A stretch of DNA of 64,000 nt, taken from NCBI GenBank assembly GCA_016650125.1, contig JAENWT010000006.1, positions 1-64,000 of the forward strand, read 5' to 3'. The notes below the pieces were generated by a model. That model was not told where the DNA came from. It saw only the letters and a program-made list of their open reading frames with translations, and did not search any database. A program made the translations under genes and the position numbers. How positions within the stretch are numbered: the stretch's first letter is position 1; each line of letters begins with the position of its first letter. This stretch comes from Thermoleophilia bacterium (GTDB lineage: Bacteria; Actinomycetota; Thermoleophilia; Solirubrobacterales; 70-9). Below are positions 49,840-59,050 of the stretch, one piece after another.

Positions 49840-50488
49840 TTCCGTCCACACCCTGAAGCTGGTCTCGCTGCTCCTGCAGTATCCGGAACCCGGCACGGTG
49901 GCCGCCATCAAGGAGGTCAACCTCAAGCGGGTCAGCCCGCTTCGCGGCGGCCAGCAGAGGTCACTGGAGACCTTCTTTGGCTGGTACCGGCAAAGGTCAC
50001 CGGAAGAACTCGCCCGGGCTTACGTCGACAGCTTCGACTTCGTGCGCCAGCGCAGCCTTCACCTCACATACCACCTTCATGGCGACAGCCGCCAGCGTGG
50101 CCTGGGTCTGCTTCAGATCAAGTCCGCTTACCGTGAGGCCGGTCTCGACCCGGGCAATTACGAGCTGCCGGACTACCTTCCGTTCATGCTCGAGTTCAGC
50201 GCGATGGCACCCGAGCCAATGGGCAGGGACCTGCTTGAGCGCCACCGTCCGGCGATCGAGCTGATCCGTGACAGCCTCAAGTCAGAGGACAGCCCGTGGG
50301 TACATCTCTTCGACGTGATCCGCGAAGAGCTGCCGGGGCTCTCCAAGCGCCAGATCGCCCGCATACGCAGACTGGCCGCGAATGGTCCGCCTACTGAGGA
50401 GGTCGGATTGGAGCCATTTGCCCCGCCGGAGGTCATGCCCACATCCCCCGGGGACGTGCCACTGCCGATGGTCGGACGTCGCAAGTGA
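49829..50488 (+). CDS. narJ: Nitrate reductase assembly chaperone
   Basis: The ~219-residue TorD-like chaperone inserts the molybdenum cofactor into NarG before membrane attachment. The start is GTG 49829 with ribosome-binding site GGAGG eight bases upstream, overlapping narH by 11 bases. Helical segments LKLVSLLLQYPEP and DYLPFMLEFSAM are family-typical. It overlaps narI by four bases. Confidence 0.9.
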   Translation: MAPDSVHTLKLVSLLLQYPEPGTVAAIKEVNLKRVSPLRGGQQRSLETFFGWYRQRSPEELARAYVDSFDFVRQRSLHLTYHLHGDSRQRGLGLLQIKSAYREAGLDPGNYELPDYLPFMLEFSAMAPEPMGRDLLERHRPAIELIRDSLKSEDSPWVHLFDVIREELPGLSKRQIARIRRLAANGPPTEEVGLEPFAPPEVMPTSPGDVPLPMVGRRK

Positions 50489-51210
50489 ACGGCGAGACGA
50501 TCATCTACGTACTGCTTCCCTACGTGGCGATGACGATCTTCGTGGTCGGCCTGATCTGGCGTCGGCGCACCGACCGTTACGGGTGGAATGCCCGCTCGAC
50601 CCAGCTGCTTGAAAGCAAGACACTGCGCTTCGGCAGCGTACTGTTCCATCTGGGCGTCCTTGCCGCGATTGGCGGCCATGTCATGGGCTTGCTGATTCCA
50701 GAGTCCTGGACCTCGGCAGTTGGCATCACCGACCCGATGTACCACGTCGTAGCGGTGATCGGTGGCATATCGGCGGGCACCGCGGTAATCCTCGGGTTCG
50801 GCGCACTCGTCTACCGGCGTATCCGTTTTCCCCGGATCAGGGTCACAACGACCAATATGGATATCGCGGTGTTCGGATTGCTGGCTTTCGGGATCGTCAC
50901 CGGGATGCTTGCGACGCTCACCAACATCGGCGACTCGGTCCAGTACCGCGAGACGGTGGCGCCTTATTTCCGCCAGCTGTTCCTATTGAACCCCGAGCCT
51001 TCCCTGATGACCGGTGGAGCCGTCAGCCTGATCTTCCAGATTCATGTAACCGGAGTCTGGTTCCTGTACGCGCTGTGGCCTTTCAGCCGACTTGTGCACG
51101 CCTTCAGCGTTCCGGTCGGATACCCCAAGCGGAGTCCGATCTACTATCGATCCCGCTCCAAGTCTCGTCCACCAACGGAACGTCGTCCCGAGGCCCGGGC
51201 GGCTCGATAG
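50485..51210 (+). CDS. narI: Respiratory nitrate reductase gamma subunit (cytochrome b)
   Basis: The 241-residue membrane protein has five predicted helices and haem-ligand His residues in LFHLGVLAAIGGHVMGL and near the C-terminus (FQIHVTGVWFLYALWPFSRLVHAF segments). It oxidises quinol and anchors NarGH. The GTG start overlaps the narJ stop. Confidence 0.94.
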   Translation: MNGETIIYVLLPYVAMTIFVVGLIWRRRTDRYGWNARSTQLLESKTLRFGSVLFHLGVLAAIGGHVMGLLIPESWTSAVGITDPMYHVVAVIGGISAGTAVILGFGALVYRRIRFPRIRVTTTNMDIAVFGLLAFGIVTGMLATLTNIGDSVQYRETVAPYFRQLFLLNPEPSLMTGGAVSLIFQIHVTGVWFLYALWPFSRLVHAFSVPVGYPKRSPIYYRSRSKSRPPTERRPEARAAR

Positions 51211-51219
51211 GAGACGTTC

Positions 51220-52428
51220 ATGCAACCTCAAGGCACGCCCGGCTCAGGGCGCAACCTGGCCCTGGCCACAATTGCGTTCGCCTTATGCTTCTCCGCGTGG
51301 GGGATGCTCGCCCCGATCGCACCCGGCCTTCAGGATCAACTGGGCCTGAGCGACACGCAGACGGCGGTCATGATTTCGATCCCTGTGATCCTGGGGTCTC
51401 TGCTCCGGATCCCGCTCGGCTTGATCTCCGATCGCATGGGCGGGCGCGTCGTGTTCACCGGCATGCTCTTCTATTCGGCCGGCGCCTCGGTGCTGGTCGG
51501 CTTCGCATCCTCCTACGGGGCCCTGCTCGGTGCAGGGTTGCTGCTCGGAGCCGCCGGCGCATCGTTTGCCGTCGGAGTGCCCTTCGTAGCTGATTGGTAC
51601 CCGCCCAAGCGCCAGGGAATGGCGCTCGGGATTTATGGAGTGGGAAATATCGGCACTGCGATTGCGGCGTTCTCTGTACCCGCGATTCGTGACGCTTCGA
51701 GTCAAGCTGTCGCCGGCCTCGTCTTTGGCGCGGTCATCGCCGCTTACGCGCTCATCTGGATGTCGATGGCCCGGCAAGCACCGGGAGTCAAGGCCCCGCC
51801 CACCCGGTACAGGGATGTCCTCGGGGCCGGTTGGCGCCTGTGGCGACTTGCGCTTTTCTACTTCGTGAGCTTTGGTGGATTCGTGGCGATGGCACTGTTC
51901 TTGCCCAAGCTGCTGACCGACTGGTTCGACTATTCACTCACCTCGGCCGGTTTGCGTGCGGCCGGCTTCACCCTGCTGGCGACCGCGTTTCGGCCAATCG
52001 GAGGCGTGCTCTCCGATCGCATCGGTGGCAACGTCGTCCTGGCAATCGCGTTCTTCGGTGTCGGCATCGACGCGATCGGCCTGTCCTGGCAGGCCAGTGA
52101 CCCGTCGATCGTTCCGGTCACCATCTTGTGCCTGACAATGGCGGGCTTTCTCGGCCTCGGAAGCGGCGCCGTGTTCAAGTTGGTGCCGGTCAACTTCCCC
52201 AAGGCAACAGGCGCTGCGACCGGAATAGTCGGCGCCGCCGGCGGCCTGGGCGGATTCTTCCCGCCGCTGATCCTCGGCGTGGTCAAGGACGCCACGGGCG
52301 AGTTCACTCTGGCCTTTGTCTTCCTGGTCGCATTCGCCTGGCTGTGCGCCGGCCTGGCTGCCGGCGGCATGCCCGGTGGCAGCCCCGGCGCGGGAACAGA
52401 AACTGCGGGAGCCGCTGATGGCGGCTGA
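51220..52428 (+). CDS. narK: Nitrate/nitrite transporter (MFS)
   Basis: The 402-residue major-facilitator protein has about 12 hydrophobic segments, with the nitrate signature-like GAAGASFAVGVPFVADWYPP in the first half and GAAGGLGGFFPPLILG in the second. It imports nitrate and/or exports nitrite for the adjacent Nar enzyme. Its end overlaps the moaA start by 11 bases. Confidence 0.94.
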   Translation: MQPQGTPGSGRNLALATIAFALCFSAWGMLAPIAPGLQDQLGLSDTQTAVMISIPVILGSLLRIPLGLISDRMGGRVVFTGMLFYSAGASVLVGFASSYGALLGAGLLLGAAGASFAVGVPFVADWYPPKRQGMALGIYGVGNIGTAIAAFSVPAIRDASSQAVAGLVFGAVIAAYALIWMSMARQAPGVKAPPTRYRDVLGAGWRLWRLALFYFVSFGGFVAMALFLPKLLTDWFDYSLTSAGLRAAGFTLLATAFRPIGGVLSDRIGGNVVLAIAFFGVGIDAIGLSWQASDPSIVPVTILCLTMAGFLGLGSGAVFKLVPVNFPKATGAATGIVGAAGGLGGFFPPLILGVVKDATGEFTLAFVFLVAFAWLCAGLAAGGMPGGSPGAGTETAGAADGG

Positions 52429-53413
52429 GCTGCTTACTGATTCCTTCGGCCGCAGGATCAGCGATTTACGTGTGTCGGTCACCGACCGCTGCAACTTCCG
52501 CTGTCAGTACTGCATGCCAGCGGAAGGTCTGGACTGGATCGAGCGCGACGGCATCCTCACCTACGAGGAGATCGAGCGGCTGGTGGGCATTCTCGGGGCC
52601 ATCGGCATCGAGGATGTGCGGCTGACGGGGGGAGAACCCCTCGTCAGGCGGGATCTGCCGCAACTGATCGGGCGTCTCAAGGGACTCGGCACGATCCGGG
52701 ATCTGGCCCTGACCACCAATGGCTACCTGCTGGAACGCCATGCCGAAGCGCTTGCTGAAGCGGGTCTCGACCGCATCAACGTCTCGATCGATTCCCTGGA
52801 GCAGGACCGCTTCTTCAGGCTGACCCGACGCGACGCGCTGCCGCAGGTTCTAACGGGGTTGGAGGCGATCATGGCGCAGCCCGGGATCAATTCGGTCAAG
52901 GTGAACGCGGTTGCCATCAGGGGCTTCACCGAGGTCGAGCTCCCCCGATTCTGCGAACTCGCCAGAACCAGCGGCTGCCAGGTCAGGTTCATCGAGTTCA
53001 TGCCACTGGATGGTGACCGTTCCTGGGATCCCTCGCAGGTCCTGACCGGGGCCGAACTGCGCCTCCTGATCGAGGGTGTCCACCCGCTTGTCGAGGTTGA
53101 GCGGGAGCCTTCGGCGACGGCGCGGGTCTTCCGCTTCGCCGACGGCGAGGGAGAGGTCGGCTTCATCAGCCCGGTCTCGGAACCTTTCTGTTCTGACTGC
53201 AACCGTTTGCGACTGACTGCCGATGGCAAGCTGCGAACCTGCCTCTTTTCCCTGAACGAGACCGACCTGCTCGGGCCGCTGCGGGACGGAACCGACGACG
53301 CCGGCATCGAGGCCCTGATTCGGAATGCCGTTCGTGGCAAGGAGCTTCGTCATCGCATCAACGAGGCTGGGTTCCAGCAGCCCGACCGGACCATGAGCGC
53401 GATCGGCGGATGA
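52418..53413 (+). CDS. moaA: GTP 3',8-cyclase, molybdenum cofactor biosynthesis
   Basis: The 331-residue radical-SAM enzyme starts with DSFGRRISDLRVSVTDRCNF and the cluster CNFRCQYC, then LTGGEPLVRRDL, and ends with a second cluster region CSDCNRLRLTADGKLRTC. It converts GTP to 3',8-cyclo-GTP with MoaC. The C-terminal double-glycine (AIGG) activator tail needed for activity is intact. The ATG at 52418 lies inside the narK end. Confidence 0.95.
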   Translation: MAAELLTDSFGRRISDLRVSVTDRCNFRCQYCMPAEGLDWIERDGILTYEEIERLVGILGAIGIEDVRLTGGEPLVRRDLPQLIGRLKGLGTIRDLALTTNGYLLERHAEALAEAGLDRINVSIDSLEQDRFFRLTRRDALPQVLTGLEAIMAQPGINSVKVNAVAIRGFTEVELPRFCELARTSGCQVRFIEFMPLDGDRSWDPSQVLTGAELRLLIEGVHPLVEVEREPSATARVFRFADGEGEVGFISPVSEPFCSDCNRLRLTADGKLRTCLFSLNETDLLGPLRDGTDDAGIEALIRNAVRGKELRHRINEAGFQQPDRTMSAIGG

Positions 53414-54219
53414 CGACCGGGGGCACGCGGTTTGCACGGGACATCGGATCGAGACGGTTCAGGTCACCGGCGACCGTCCTCGTGGCGCTTCTGCTCGCGA
53501 CCGGGGCCGCCGGCTGCGGCTCTTCCGGCGATGACGAAGAAAGCTTGACCGTCGGCGCGGCCTCGTCCCTCACCACCGCACTTACCGAGTACTCGGACAA
53601 ATTGCCGGCATCATTGCCGCCTGTCCGCACTACTTTCGCCGGTTCCGACCAAATTGCCGCCCAGATAAGCCAAGGGGCCGGCATTGACGTGTTTGCGGCC
53701 GCTTCCAACGTGCAGCCCCGGGCGCTCTTCCAGGACGGGCTGGTGGAGAAGCCGGTGGAGTTCGCCGGTAACCGGGTCGTCATCGGAGTCCCCCGGGGCA
53801 GCTCGATCGGTTCACTCGGGGATCTGGCGAAACCAGGCGTCTCGCTCGTCATCGGCGACGATTCCGTACCGATCGGCACGTACGCCCGGAGAGTCCTCGC
53901 CAGGCTTCCGGCCGGCACCGAACGGGACATACTCGCCAACGTCAAGTCGGAAGACCCCGATGCTGCGACGATGATGGCCAAGCTGGTCCAGGGCGCCGCC
54001 GATGCAGGGCTGGTCTACGCGACGGACGTGTCTGATGCGAGCAACGAAATCCGGGCGATCGAGATCCCGGCCAGGCTGCAGCCTGGCATCGCATATTCGG
54101 CTGCGGTGGTTGCTGACTCGGACCAGCCTGAGGCGTCTCGCGAATACATCAGTGGTCTTCTCGAGGGTGCCGGGGCGGCTACGCTGAGAGACGCCGGATT
54201 CCCGGCCCCGCCACCGTGA
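53410..54219 (+). CDS. modA: Molybdate ABC transporter substrate-binding lipoprotein
   Basis: The 269-residue protein has a lipoprotein signal with lipobox AAGC and a ModA-type binding domain beginning LTVGAASSLTTALTEYSD, then RTTFAGSDQIAAQISQGAGIDVF. The Ser and Ala contacts of molybdate-binding proteins lie in these segments. It overlaps moaA by four bases, showing that transport and cofactor synthesis share a transcript. Confidence 0.92.
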   Translation: MTTGGTRFARDIGSRRFRSPATVLVALLLATGAAGCGSSGDDEESLTVGAASSLTTALTEYSDKLPASLPPVRTTFAGSDQIAAQISQGAGIDVFAAASNVQPRALFQDGLVEKPVEFAGNRVVIGVPRGSSIGSLGDLAKPGVSLVIGDDSVPIGTYARRVLARLPAGTERDILANVKSEDPDAATMMAKLVQGAADAGLVYATDVSDASNEIRAIEIPARLQPGIAYSAAVVADSDQPEASREYISGLLEGAGAATLRDAGFPAPPP

Positions 54220-55037
54220 GCATCTTCACTTCCCGACATCGCTGGTTCGGTGCCGTCGCATTCATCGCGACGCTGGTGACGATGCTGTTTCTGATTGCGC
54301 CACTGGTGGCTATCCTGACCAGCACCGACCCCGGTAGCATCATCGACTCCCTCGGGCAGCCTGCCAACCGGGAGGCATTGATCCTCAGCCTCGAGACGAC
54401 CACGGCCGCCATGCTGATCGTCGTACTGGTCGGCACTCCGGCCGCCTACTACCTTGCGATGCGCTCGTTCCGCGGCAGGTCCATGGTGCTGACGGCGATA
54501 GAGCTGCCCCTTGTCATGCCGCCGATCGTGGCCGGCATCGCCCTGCTCGCCGCCTTTGGCCCGCAGGGCCTCTTCGGACCTGCTCTGAGCGACCTCGGTG
54601 TCGAACTGGTCTTCGAGACCGCCGGAGTGGTGGTCGCCCTTGTCTTTGTCGCGTCGCCCTTCTTCCTACGGCAGGCGATTGCCGTCTTCGCCGCACTCGA
54701 CCCGGGCCTGGTCGACGCCTCACGCACACTCGGCTCGGGTCCGTTTCGTACCTTTCTCAAAGTCGCGATACCGGTGGCCCGGCCTGGCCTGGCGTCGGGT
54801 GTCGCCCTTGCCTGGGGCCGGGCTCTCGGCGAGTTTGGCGCGACTCTGCTCTTCGCCGGCTCATTGGCGGCGGTCACCGAAACGGCACCACTGGCGATCT
54901 TTGCCCGCTTCAGCGAGCCGGATGGCTTCAATCAGGCGATCGCGCTTTCGGTCGTCCTGATCGCCGTCTCCGTGGCCCTCCTCGCTGCGGTCAAGCTGAC
55001 CGGCGGAGACCGCGCCATGGAAGGCAGGGGGCTGTGA
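54216..55037 (+). CDS. modB: Molybdate ABC transporter permease
   Basis: The 273-residue membrane protein has about six hydrophobic segments and the EAA loop region ASRTLGSGPFRTFLKVAIPVARPG, followed by AWGRALGEFGATLLF, a ModB hallmark. It overlaps modA and modC by four bases each. Confidence 0.93.
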   Translation: MSIFTSRHRWFGAVAFIATLVTMLFLIAPLVAILTSTDPGSIIDSLGQPANREALILSLETTTAAMLIVVLVGTPAAYYLAMRSFRGRSMVLTAIELPLVMPPIVAGIALLAAFGPQGLFGPALSDLGVELVFETAGVVVALVFVASPFFLRQAIAVFAALDPGLVDASRTLGSGPFRTFLKVAIPVARPGLASGVALAWGRALGEFGATLLFAGSLAAVTETAPLAIFARFSEPDGFNQAIALSVVLIAVSVALLAAVKLTGGDRAMEGRGL

Positions 55038-55789
55038 GCGGCAGTGCGAAAAGCCTTGAGGTCTCGATCCAGGTGAGCCGGCGCGATTTCCTTCTCGATG
55101 TCGGCTTCAAACTCGAGGCCGGTCGCCGGCTCGCCGTCGTCGGGCCATCGGGCGCGGGCAAGACCTCCGTGCTCAGGGCCGTCGCTGGTCTGATCAGGCC
55201 GGACTCCGGCAGGATCGGCATCGGCGGGGAAACGGCGTTCGACTCGGAGGCCGGCATCGACCGCGCTCCTGAAGAGAGGCGCTGCGGATACGTGCCACAG
55301 GACTACGCGCTCTTCCCCCACCTCAACGCGGTGGCCAATGTCAGGTATGGCATGCGCGGCGGCAACAAGGCTGAACGTAGCCGGCGTGCTGCCAACCTCC
55401 TCGAGCGGCTGGGTATCGGCGAACTCAGCGCTGTCAGGCCGGCGGAAATGTCCGGAGGGGAGAGGCAGCGGGTTGCCCTCGCCCGAGCTCTGGCTGTCGA
55501 CCCCGCGGTCTTTCTCCTTGACGAGCCGCTGGCGGCTCTGGATCCCGAAACCCGTGATCAGGCCCTGCCGGTGCTTGAGCAGGTGCTGTCAGAGGCGGGG
55601 GTGCCGGTGCTGCTGGTGACTCACTCGCGTCAGGAGGCAGAGCTCCTGGCCGAGTCCACGCTGGTCATTGACAGAGGTCGCATTTCCACTTCGCTCGACC
55701 ATCATGAAAGGAACAAATGGACCCGGAAGAATGGACCAGGCGGTTTGCGGAAGAACTCGGTCTCGATCCACCGAGTGATTCGGAGGTAG
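55034..55789 (+). CDS. modC: Molybdate ABC transporter ATPase
   Basis: The 251-residue ATPase has Walker A GPSGAGKTS, the signature MSGGERQRVALARAL and Walker B VFLLDEPLAALDPE. It lacks the C-terminal Mop regulatory domain of many ModC proteins. The last ~35 residues beyond the core (after SLDHHERNKW) look low in conservation, and the next gene starts within them, overlapping by 73 bases. Confidence 0.9.
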   Translation: MSGSAKSLEVSIQVSRRDFLLDVGFKLEAGRRLAVVGPSGAGKTSVLRAVAGLIRPDSGRIGIGGETAFDSEAGIDRAPEERRCGYVPQDYALFPHLNAVANVRYGMRGGNKAERSRRAANLLERLGIGELSAVRPAEMSGGERQRVALARALAVDPAVFLLDEPLAALDPETRDQALPVLEQVLSEAGVPVLLVTHSRQEAELLAESTLVIDRGRISTSLDHHERNKWTRKNGPGGLRKNSVSIHRVIRR

Positions 55790-55926
55790 AGAAGCTGCTG
55801 GACCTCGCGGGCGTTGCCGCGCATGCCTCGGCTCGTACTGCGGCGCCGATCGCCTGCTGGCTCGCGGGCCGGAGTGACCTTTCCACTGACGAACTGATCG
55901 AGATCGCCGGTCGTATCGGTGGCTGA
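55717..55926 (+). CDS. Small DUF6457-like protein of molybdenum-cofactor loci
   Basis: The 69-residue acidic helical protein (DPEEWTRRFAEELGLDPPSD at its start) has an AAAGGA ribosome-binding site and overlaps the end of modC. Short proteins of this kind, labelled DUF6457, occur next to mobA and moa genes in actinobacteria, and mobA lies immediately beyond here. Function unknown; a role in cofactor insertion or MobA action is a guess. Confidence 0.65.
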   Translation: MDPEEWTRRFAEELGLDPPSDSEVEKLLDLAGVAAHASARTAAPIACWLAGRSDLSTDELIEIAGRIGG

Positions 55927-55939
55927 CCGCAAGAGGTTT

Positions 55940-56563
55940 CTACCTGCCCGTGAGATGTCTCTCGGCCCAGGCGAGATCGGCTGGCGTGTTGACGTTGTGG
56001 AAGTTGACCTCGGGATCACCAAACCGGGTCAGGTCCTGCTCTTCGACCATGACCGGTCCAAGGTCGAGGACCGTGGCTGTAACGGATCGCCCTGCCTTCA
56101 GTCCGGCTTCGATTGCGTCCAGACATTCAGGGCCATAGAGGGCGGCCAGAGGCTGCAGGTACCCGCCGACGCGGGGCACCACTGCATCGCCTTCAATTCC
56201 GCTCAGCCATACGAGCAGGTCTGCCGGAAGCAGCGGCAGGTCGCATGCCACGACAAGCACGCCTACCCCGTCGGCCGCTCGCAGCGCGGTGGCGATGCCG
56301 AGCAGAGGATGCCGCGGCTCCGACGGTTCGATCACGGTGTCCACTCCTTCGATACTGAGGGGGTGGTCGGCCTTGGTTACCAGGAACGGCCTGAGCCCGG
56401 CCCGGGCGAGCGCCATGACCGGGTACTCCACCAGTGGCCGGCCAGCCAGGAGGGCTTCAGCTTTTTCACCGTCCATCCTGCTCGCCGCTCCGCCGGCCAG
56501 CACCGCCGCGGCGACTTCGCGGACGGGGCTTTGGTCGGCTTCACGTGGGCTTCGCTGATCCAC
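55940..56563 (-). CDS. mobA: Molybdenum cofactor guanylyltransferase
   Basis: The 207-residue protein has the nucleotide-binding VLAGGAASRMDGEKAEALL, the PLLGIATAL segment and VVACDLPLLPADLL with its metal-binding Asp. It attaches GMP to molybdopterin to make the bis-MGD cofactor used by NarG. The start is GTG. It is transcribed opposite to the main operon, with moeA divergent from it after 17 bases. Confidence 0.92.
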   Translation of the reverse strand: MDQRSPREADQSPVREVAAAVLAGGAASRMDGEKAEALLAGRPLVEYPVMALARAGLRPFLVTKADHPLSIEGVDTVIEPSEPRHPLLGIATALRAADGVGVLVVACDLPLLPADLLVWLSGIEGDAVVPRVGGYLQPLAALYGPECLDAIEAGLKAGRSVTATVLDLGPVMVEEQDLTRFGDPEVNFHNVNTPADLAWAERHLTGR

Positions 56564-56580
56564 CCGGCAAGTCTCGCATC

Positions 56581-57834
56581 ATGAGCAGTGGGCCCGAGCC
56601 GATCGAACGGAGTCCGCTGCTCGAAGTGGACAGCGCCCGCTCAAGGATGCTGGCCGGGGTCTTGCCACTTGAGTCCGAGCCGGTCGATCTTCACGATGCG
56701 CCGGGGCGGGTCACGGCCGGCGCAGTGGCCGCCGAAGTGGACTTTCCCGGTTTCGACAATTCGGCCATGGACGGCTTTGCCGTGCGGGCGGGGGATGTGG
56801 GCAGCGCGACTGCCGATGCGCCGGTGGAGCTGGCGGTGGTGGGTGAGTCGAGGGCGGGCCTGCCCTGGACCGGATGTCTCGGCTCGGGTGAGGCGACCGG
56901 AATCTCGACCGGCGCCATGGTCCCGGAAGGGGCCGACGCGATCGTTCGGGTCGAGGATGTGGCCGCAGCGGCCGGCGGCATCAGCGTGAGTCAGGGAGTC
57001 GAGCCCGGGCATGACATTCGCCGGCGTGCCGAGGTGGCTCGGGCCGGTGACGAGGTCATCGAGCGTGGCAGGCGGCTCGGGCCCGTGGAGCTGGGCGTGC
57101 TTGCCACCGCGGGCTGCGGCCTGGTCAGCTGCCACCGTCGGCCACGGGTTGCGCTGCTGACCAGCGGCGACGAGCTGGTGGAGCCGGGCGCCGAGCTCGG
57201 GCCGGGGCAGATCTGGAACTCGAACTCTCCGGTCATCTCGGCGATGATCCGGGAAGCCGGTGGGGAAGTTGTCTGCACGGAATCGGTTCCCGACCGTCGA
57301 GGGGCCACGATCGAGGCGCTCGAGCGGGCGCTCGACTCCGACATCACGGTCATCTGTGGCGGAGTTTCGGTCGGCAAACATGACCACGTGAAGCCCGCCC
57401 TGGCCGAACTGGGCATTGAGCAGCGGTTCTGGGGAATTGCCCTGAAGCCGGGCCGGCCCGCCTGGTACGGGACCAGGGGAGACTCGCGGGTGCTCGGCCT
57501 GCCGGGCAATCCGGTCTCCGCGCTGGTGGTGTTCAGGCTGCTGGCGTTTCCGCTACTCCGCGTGCTTTCCGGCGAGGCCGGTGAACCTGCACGAATCACC
57601 GGCCGGCTGGCGGCACCGGTCGGGCGGCTGTCCGGACGAATGCGGGCGGTGCCCTGTCTGATCACGGCTGATCATCCGGACGGAGATCTGCTGCCGCTTC
57701 CGCAGCTCGGCTCCCACGACTTCCTCTCGCTGCGAGGTGCCCAGAGGTTCGCCCTCGTTCCGGCCGGGTCGGGCCAAGCGGCAGCGGGCGACGTCGTGGA
57801 GACCGTTCCGCTCGGCGCGGATAACATGGCCTGA
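56581..57834 (+). CDS. moeA: Molybdopterin molybdenumtransferase
   Basis: The 417-residue enzyme inserts molybdate into adenylated molybdopterin. Typical elements are FPGFDNSAMDGFAVRAGD, TGAMVPEGADAIVRVED, the TSGDELVEPG segment and GGVSVGKHDHVKPAL, followed by LPGNPVSALVVF. It starts at ATG 56581 and ends with a one-base overlap with the fused moaD-moaE gene. Confidence 0.94.
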   Translation: MSSGPEPIERSPLLEVDSARSRMLAGVLPLESEPVDLHDAPGRVTAGAVAAEVDFPGFDNSAMDGFAVRAGDVGSATADAPVELAVVGESRAGLPWTGCLGSGEATGISTGAMVPEGADAIVRVEDVAAAAGGISVSQGVEPGHDIRRRAEVARAGDEVIERGRRLGPVELGVLATAGCGLVSCHRRPRVALLTSGDELVEPGAELGPGQIWNSNSPVISAMIREAGGEVVCTESVPDRRGATIEALERALDSDITVICGGVSVGKHDHVKPALAELGIEQRFWGIALKPGRPAWYGTRGDSRVLGLPGNPVSALVVFRLLAFPLLRVLSGEAGEPARITGRLAAPVGRLSGRMRAVPCLITADHPDGDLLPLPQLGSHDFLSLRGAQRFALVPAGSGQAAAGDVVETVPLGADNMA

Positions 57835-58535
57835 TGCTTCTCAAAGTCCGCCTGTTTGCCGGTCTGCGTGAAGCGGCCGGATCCGATTCGACCGAGGTGG
57901 AACTCGAGCCGGGGTCGACCACCGCCGTACTTCTCGACACGCTTCGAGACGGCTCGGCTCTCGGTGAACTGCTTGAACGCCTGCCCGTGCGGGTCGCCGT
58001 CAACTCGGCCTATGCTGACGATCAACGGGTGCTGAACGAAGGCGACGAGATCGCGCTGGTCCCGCCGATCAGCGGCGGCAGCGGGATTCGGGCCCGGGTG
58101 ACGGACCAGCCGCTCGATCTGAAATCGATCGCCGCTGACGCCGGCGATCCCGCTGCCGGGGCGGTTGTCATCTTCCAGGGAGTAACCCGCGAGGTCCCAA
58201 GGCTTGAATACGAGGCGTACGTCGAGATGGCCGAAGAACGGATCGTCGCGATACTGGTCGACTGCTCGAAGCGCTTCGGCCTGACCGGGGCGATTGCGGA
58301 ACATCGCACGGGTCCGGTCGCCCTTGGCGAGCCATCCGTGATCGTCGCCGTTTCTTCACCTCACCGAGGGGAGGCCTTTGCGGGTGCACGAGAGGCCATT
58401 GACAGGATCAAGGCCGAAGCACCGGTATGGAAGATCGAAGTGGGAACCGACGGGGTGGGCCACCGTGTCGAAGGTCTGCTTCCCGAGGTCGACCAAGCAG
58501 AAGTCCAAGGCAACCCGGGAGGGCAGAAGAAATGA
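57834..58535 (+). CDS. Fused MoaD-MoaE (molybdopterin synthase, both subunits in one chain)
   Basis: The 233-residue protein joins an N-terminal MoaD-like ubiquitin fold (residues 1-82, ending PPISGG) directly to a MoaE domain (about 90-225, with VIFQGVTRE, EYEAYVEMAE and SSPHRGEAF and the catalytic-region Lys KIEVGTDG). MoaD must end in a free Gly-Gly to carry sulfur, and here Gly81-Gly82 is internal. Mycobacterial MoaX has the same design and is processed after that glycine pair, so cleavage is likely here too. It overlaps moeA by one base and moaC by four. Confidence 0.9.
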   Translation: MLLKVRLFAGLREAAGSDSTEVELEPGSTTAVLLDTLRDGSALGELLERLPVRVAVNSAYADDQRVLNEGDEIALVPPISGGSGIRARVTDQPLDLKSIAADAGDPAAGAVVIFQGVTREVPRLEYEAYVEMAEERIVAILVDCSKRFGLTGAIAEHRTGPVALGEPSVIVAVSSPHRGEAFAGAREAIDRIKAEAPVWKIEVGTDGVGHRVEGLLPEVDQAEVQGNPGGQKK

Positions 58536-59050
58536 AGGAACCGAAGCTGACGCACATCGACGAGGAAGGTCGCGCCCGCATGGTCGACGTCGGCGACAAG
58601 GTTGTTTCCGAACGTCGGGCTGTGGCCAGGGCGAGGTTGTTCGTCGAGCCCGCCACTGCGGCCGCGGTCGAGTCTGGGCAGGGGCCGAAGGGCGAAGTCA
58701 CCGGGGCGGCCCGCATCGCCGGCATTCAGGCGGCCAAGAGGACCTCCGAGCTGATCCCGCTCGCCCATCCCCTTTCGCTGACTTTCGTCGACGTCAGCGT
58801 TACGGTGGACGCTGAAGCGGGGGTCGTCGAACTGATCTCCGAGGCCCGCACAAGCGATCGAACCGGCGTCGAGATGGAAGCATTGACGGCCTGCTCGGTC
58901 GCAGCCCTGACCATCTACGACATGGTCAAGGGAATCGAGCGCGGGGTGAGGATCGGTGAGATCGTGCTGATCGAGAAGTCCGGTGGCCGCAGCGGTCACT
59001 GGCGGCTCGGCGACGAATCTGAATCGGCCACAGGAGATTCCGGCAATTGA
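58532..59050 (+). CDS. moaC: Cyclic pyranopterin monophosphate synthase
   Basis: The 172-residue enzyme finishes cyclic pyranopterin formation after MoaA. Diagnostic are [33 protein letters not shown] and [22 protein letters not shown]. The ATG overlaps the MoaD-MoaE stop (ATGA), and the stop overlaps the mogA TTG start. Confidence 0.95.
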   Translation: MKEPKLTHIDEEGRARMVDVGDKVVSERRAVARARLFVEPATAAAVESGQGPKGEVTGAARIAGIQAAKRTSELIPLAHPLSLTFVDVSVTVDAEAGVVELISEARTSDRTGVEMEALTACSVAALTIYDMVKGIERGVRIGEIVLIEKSGGRSGHWRLGDESESATGDSGN

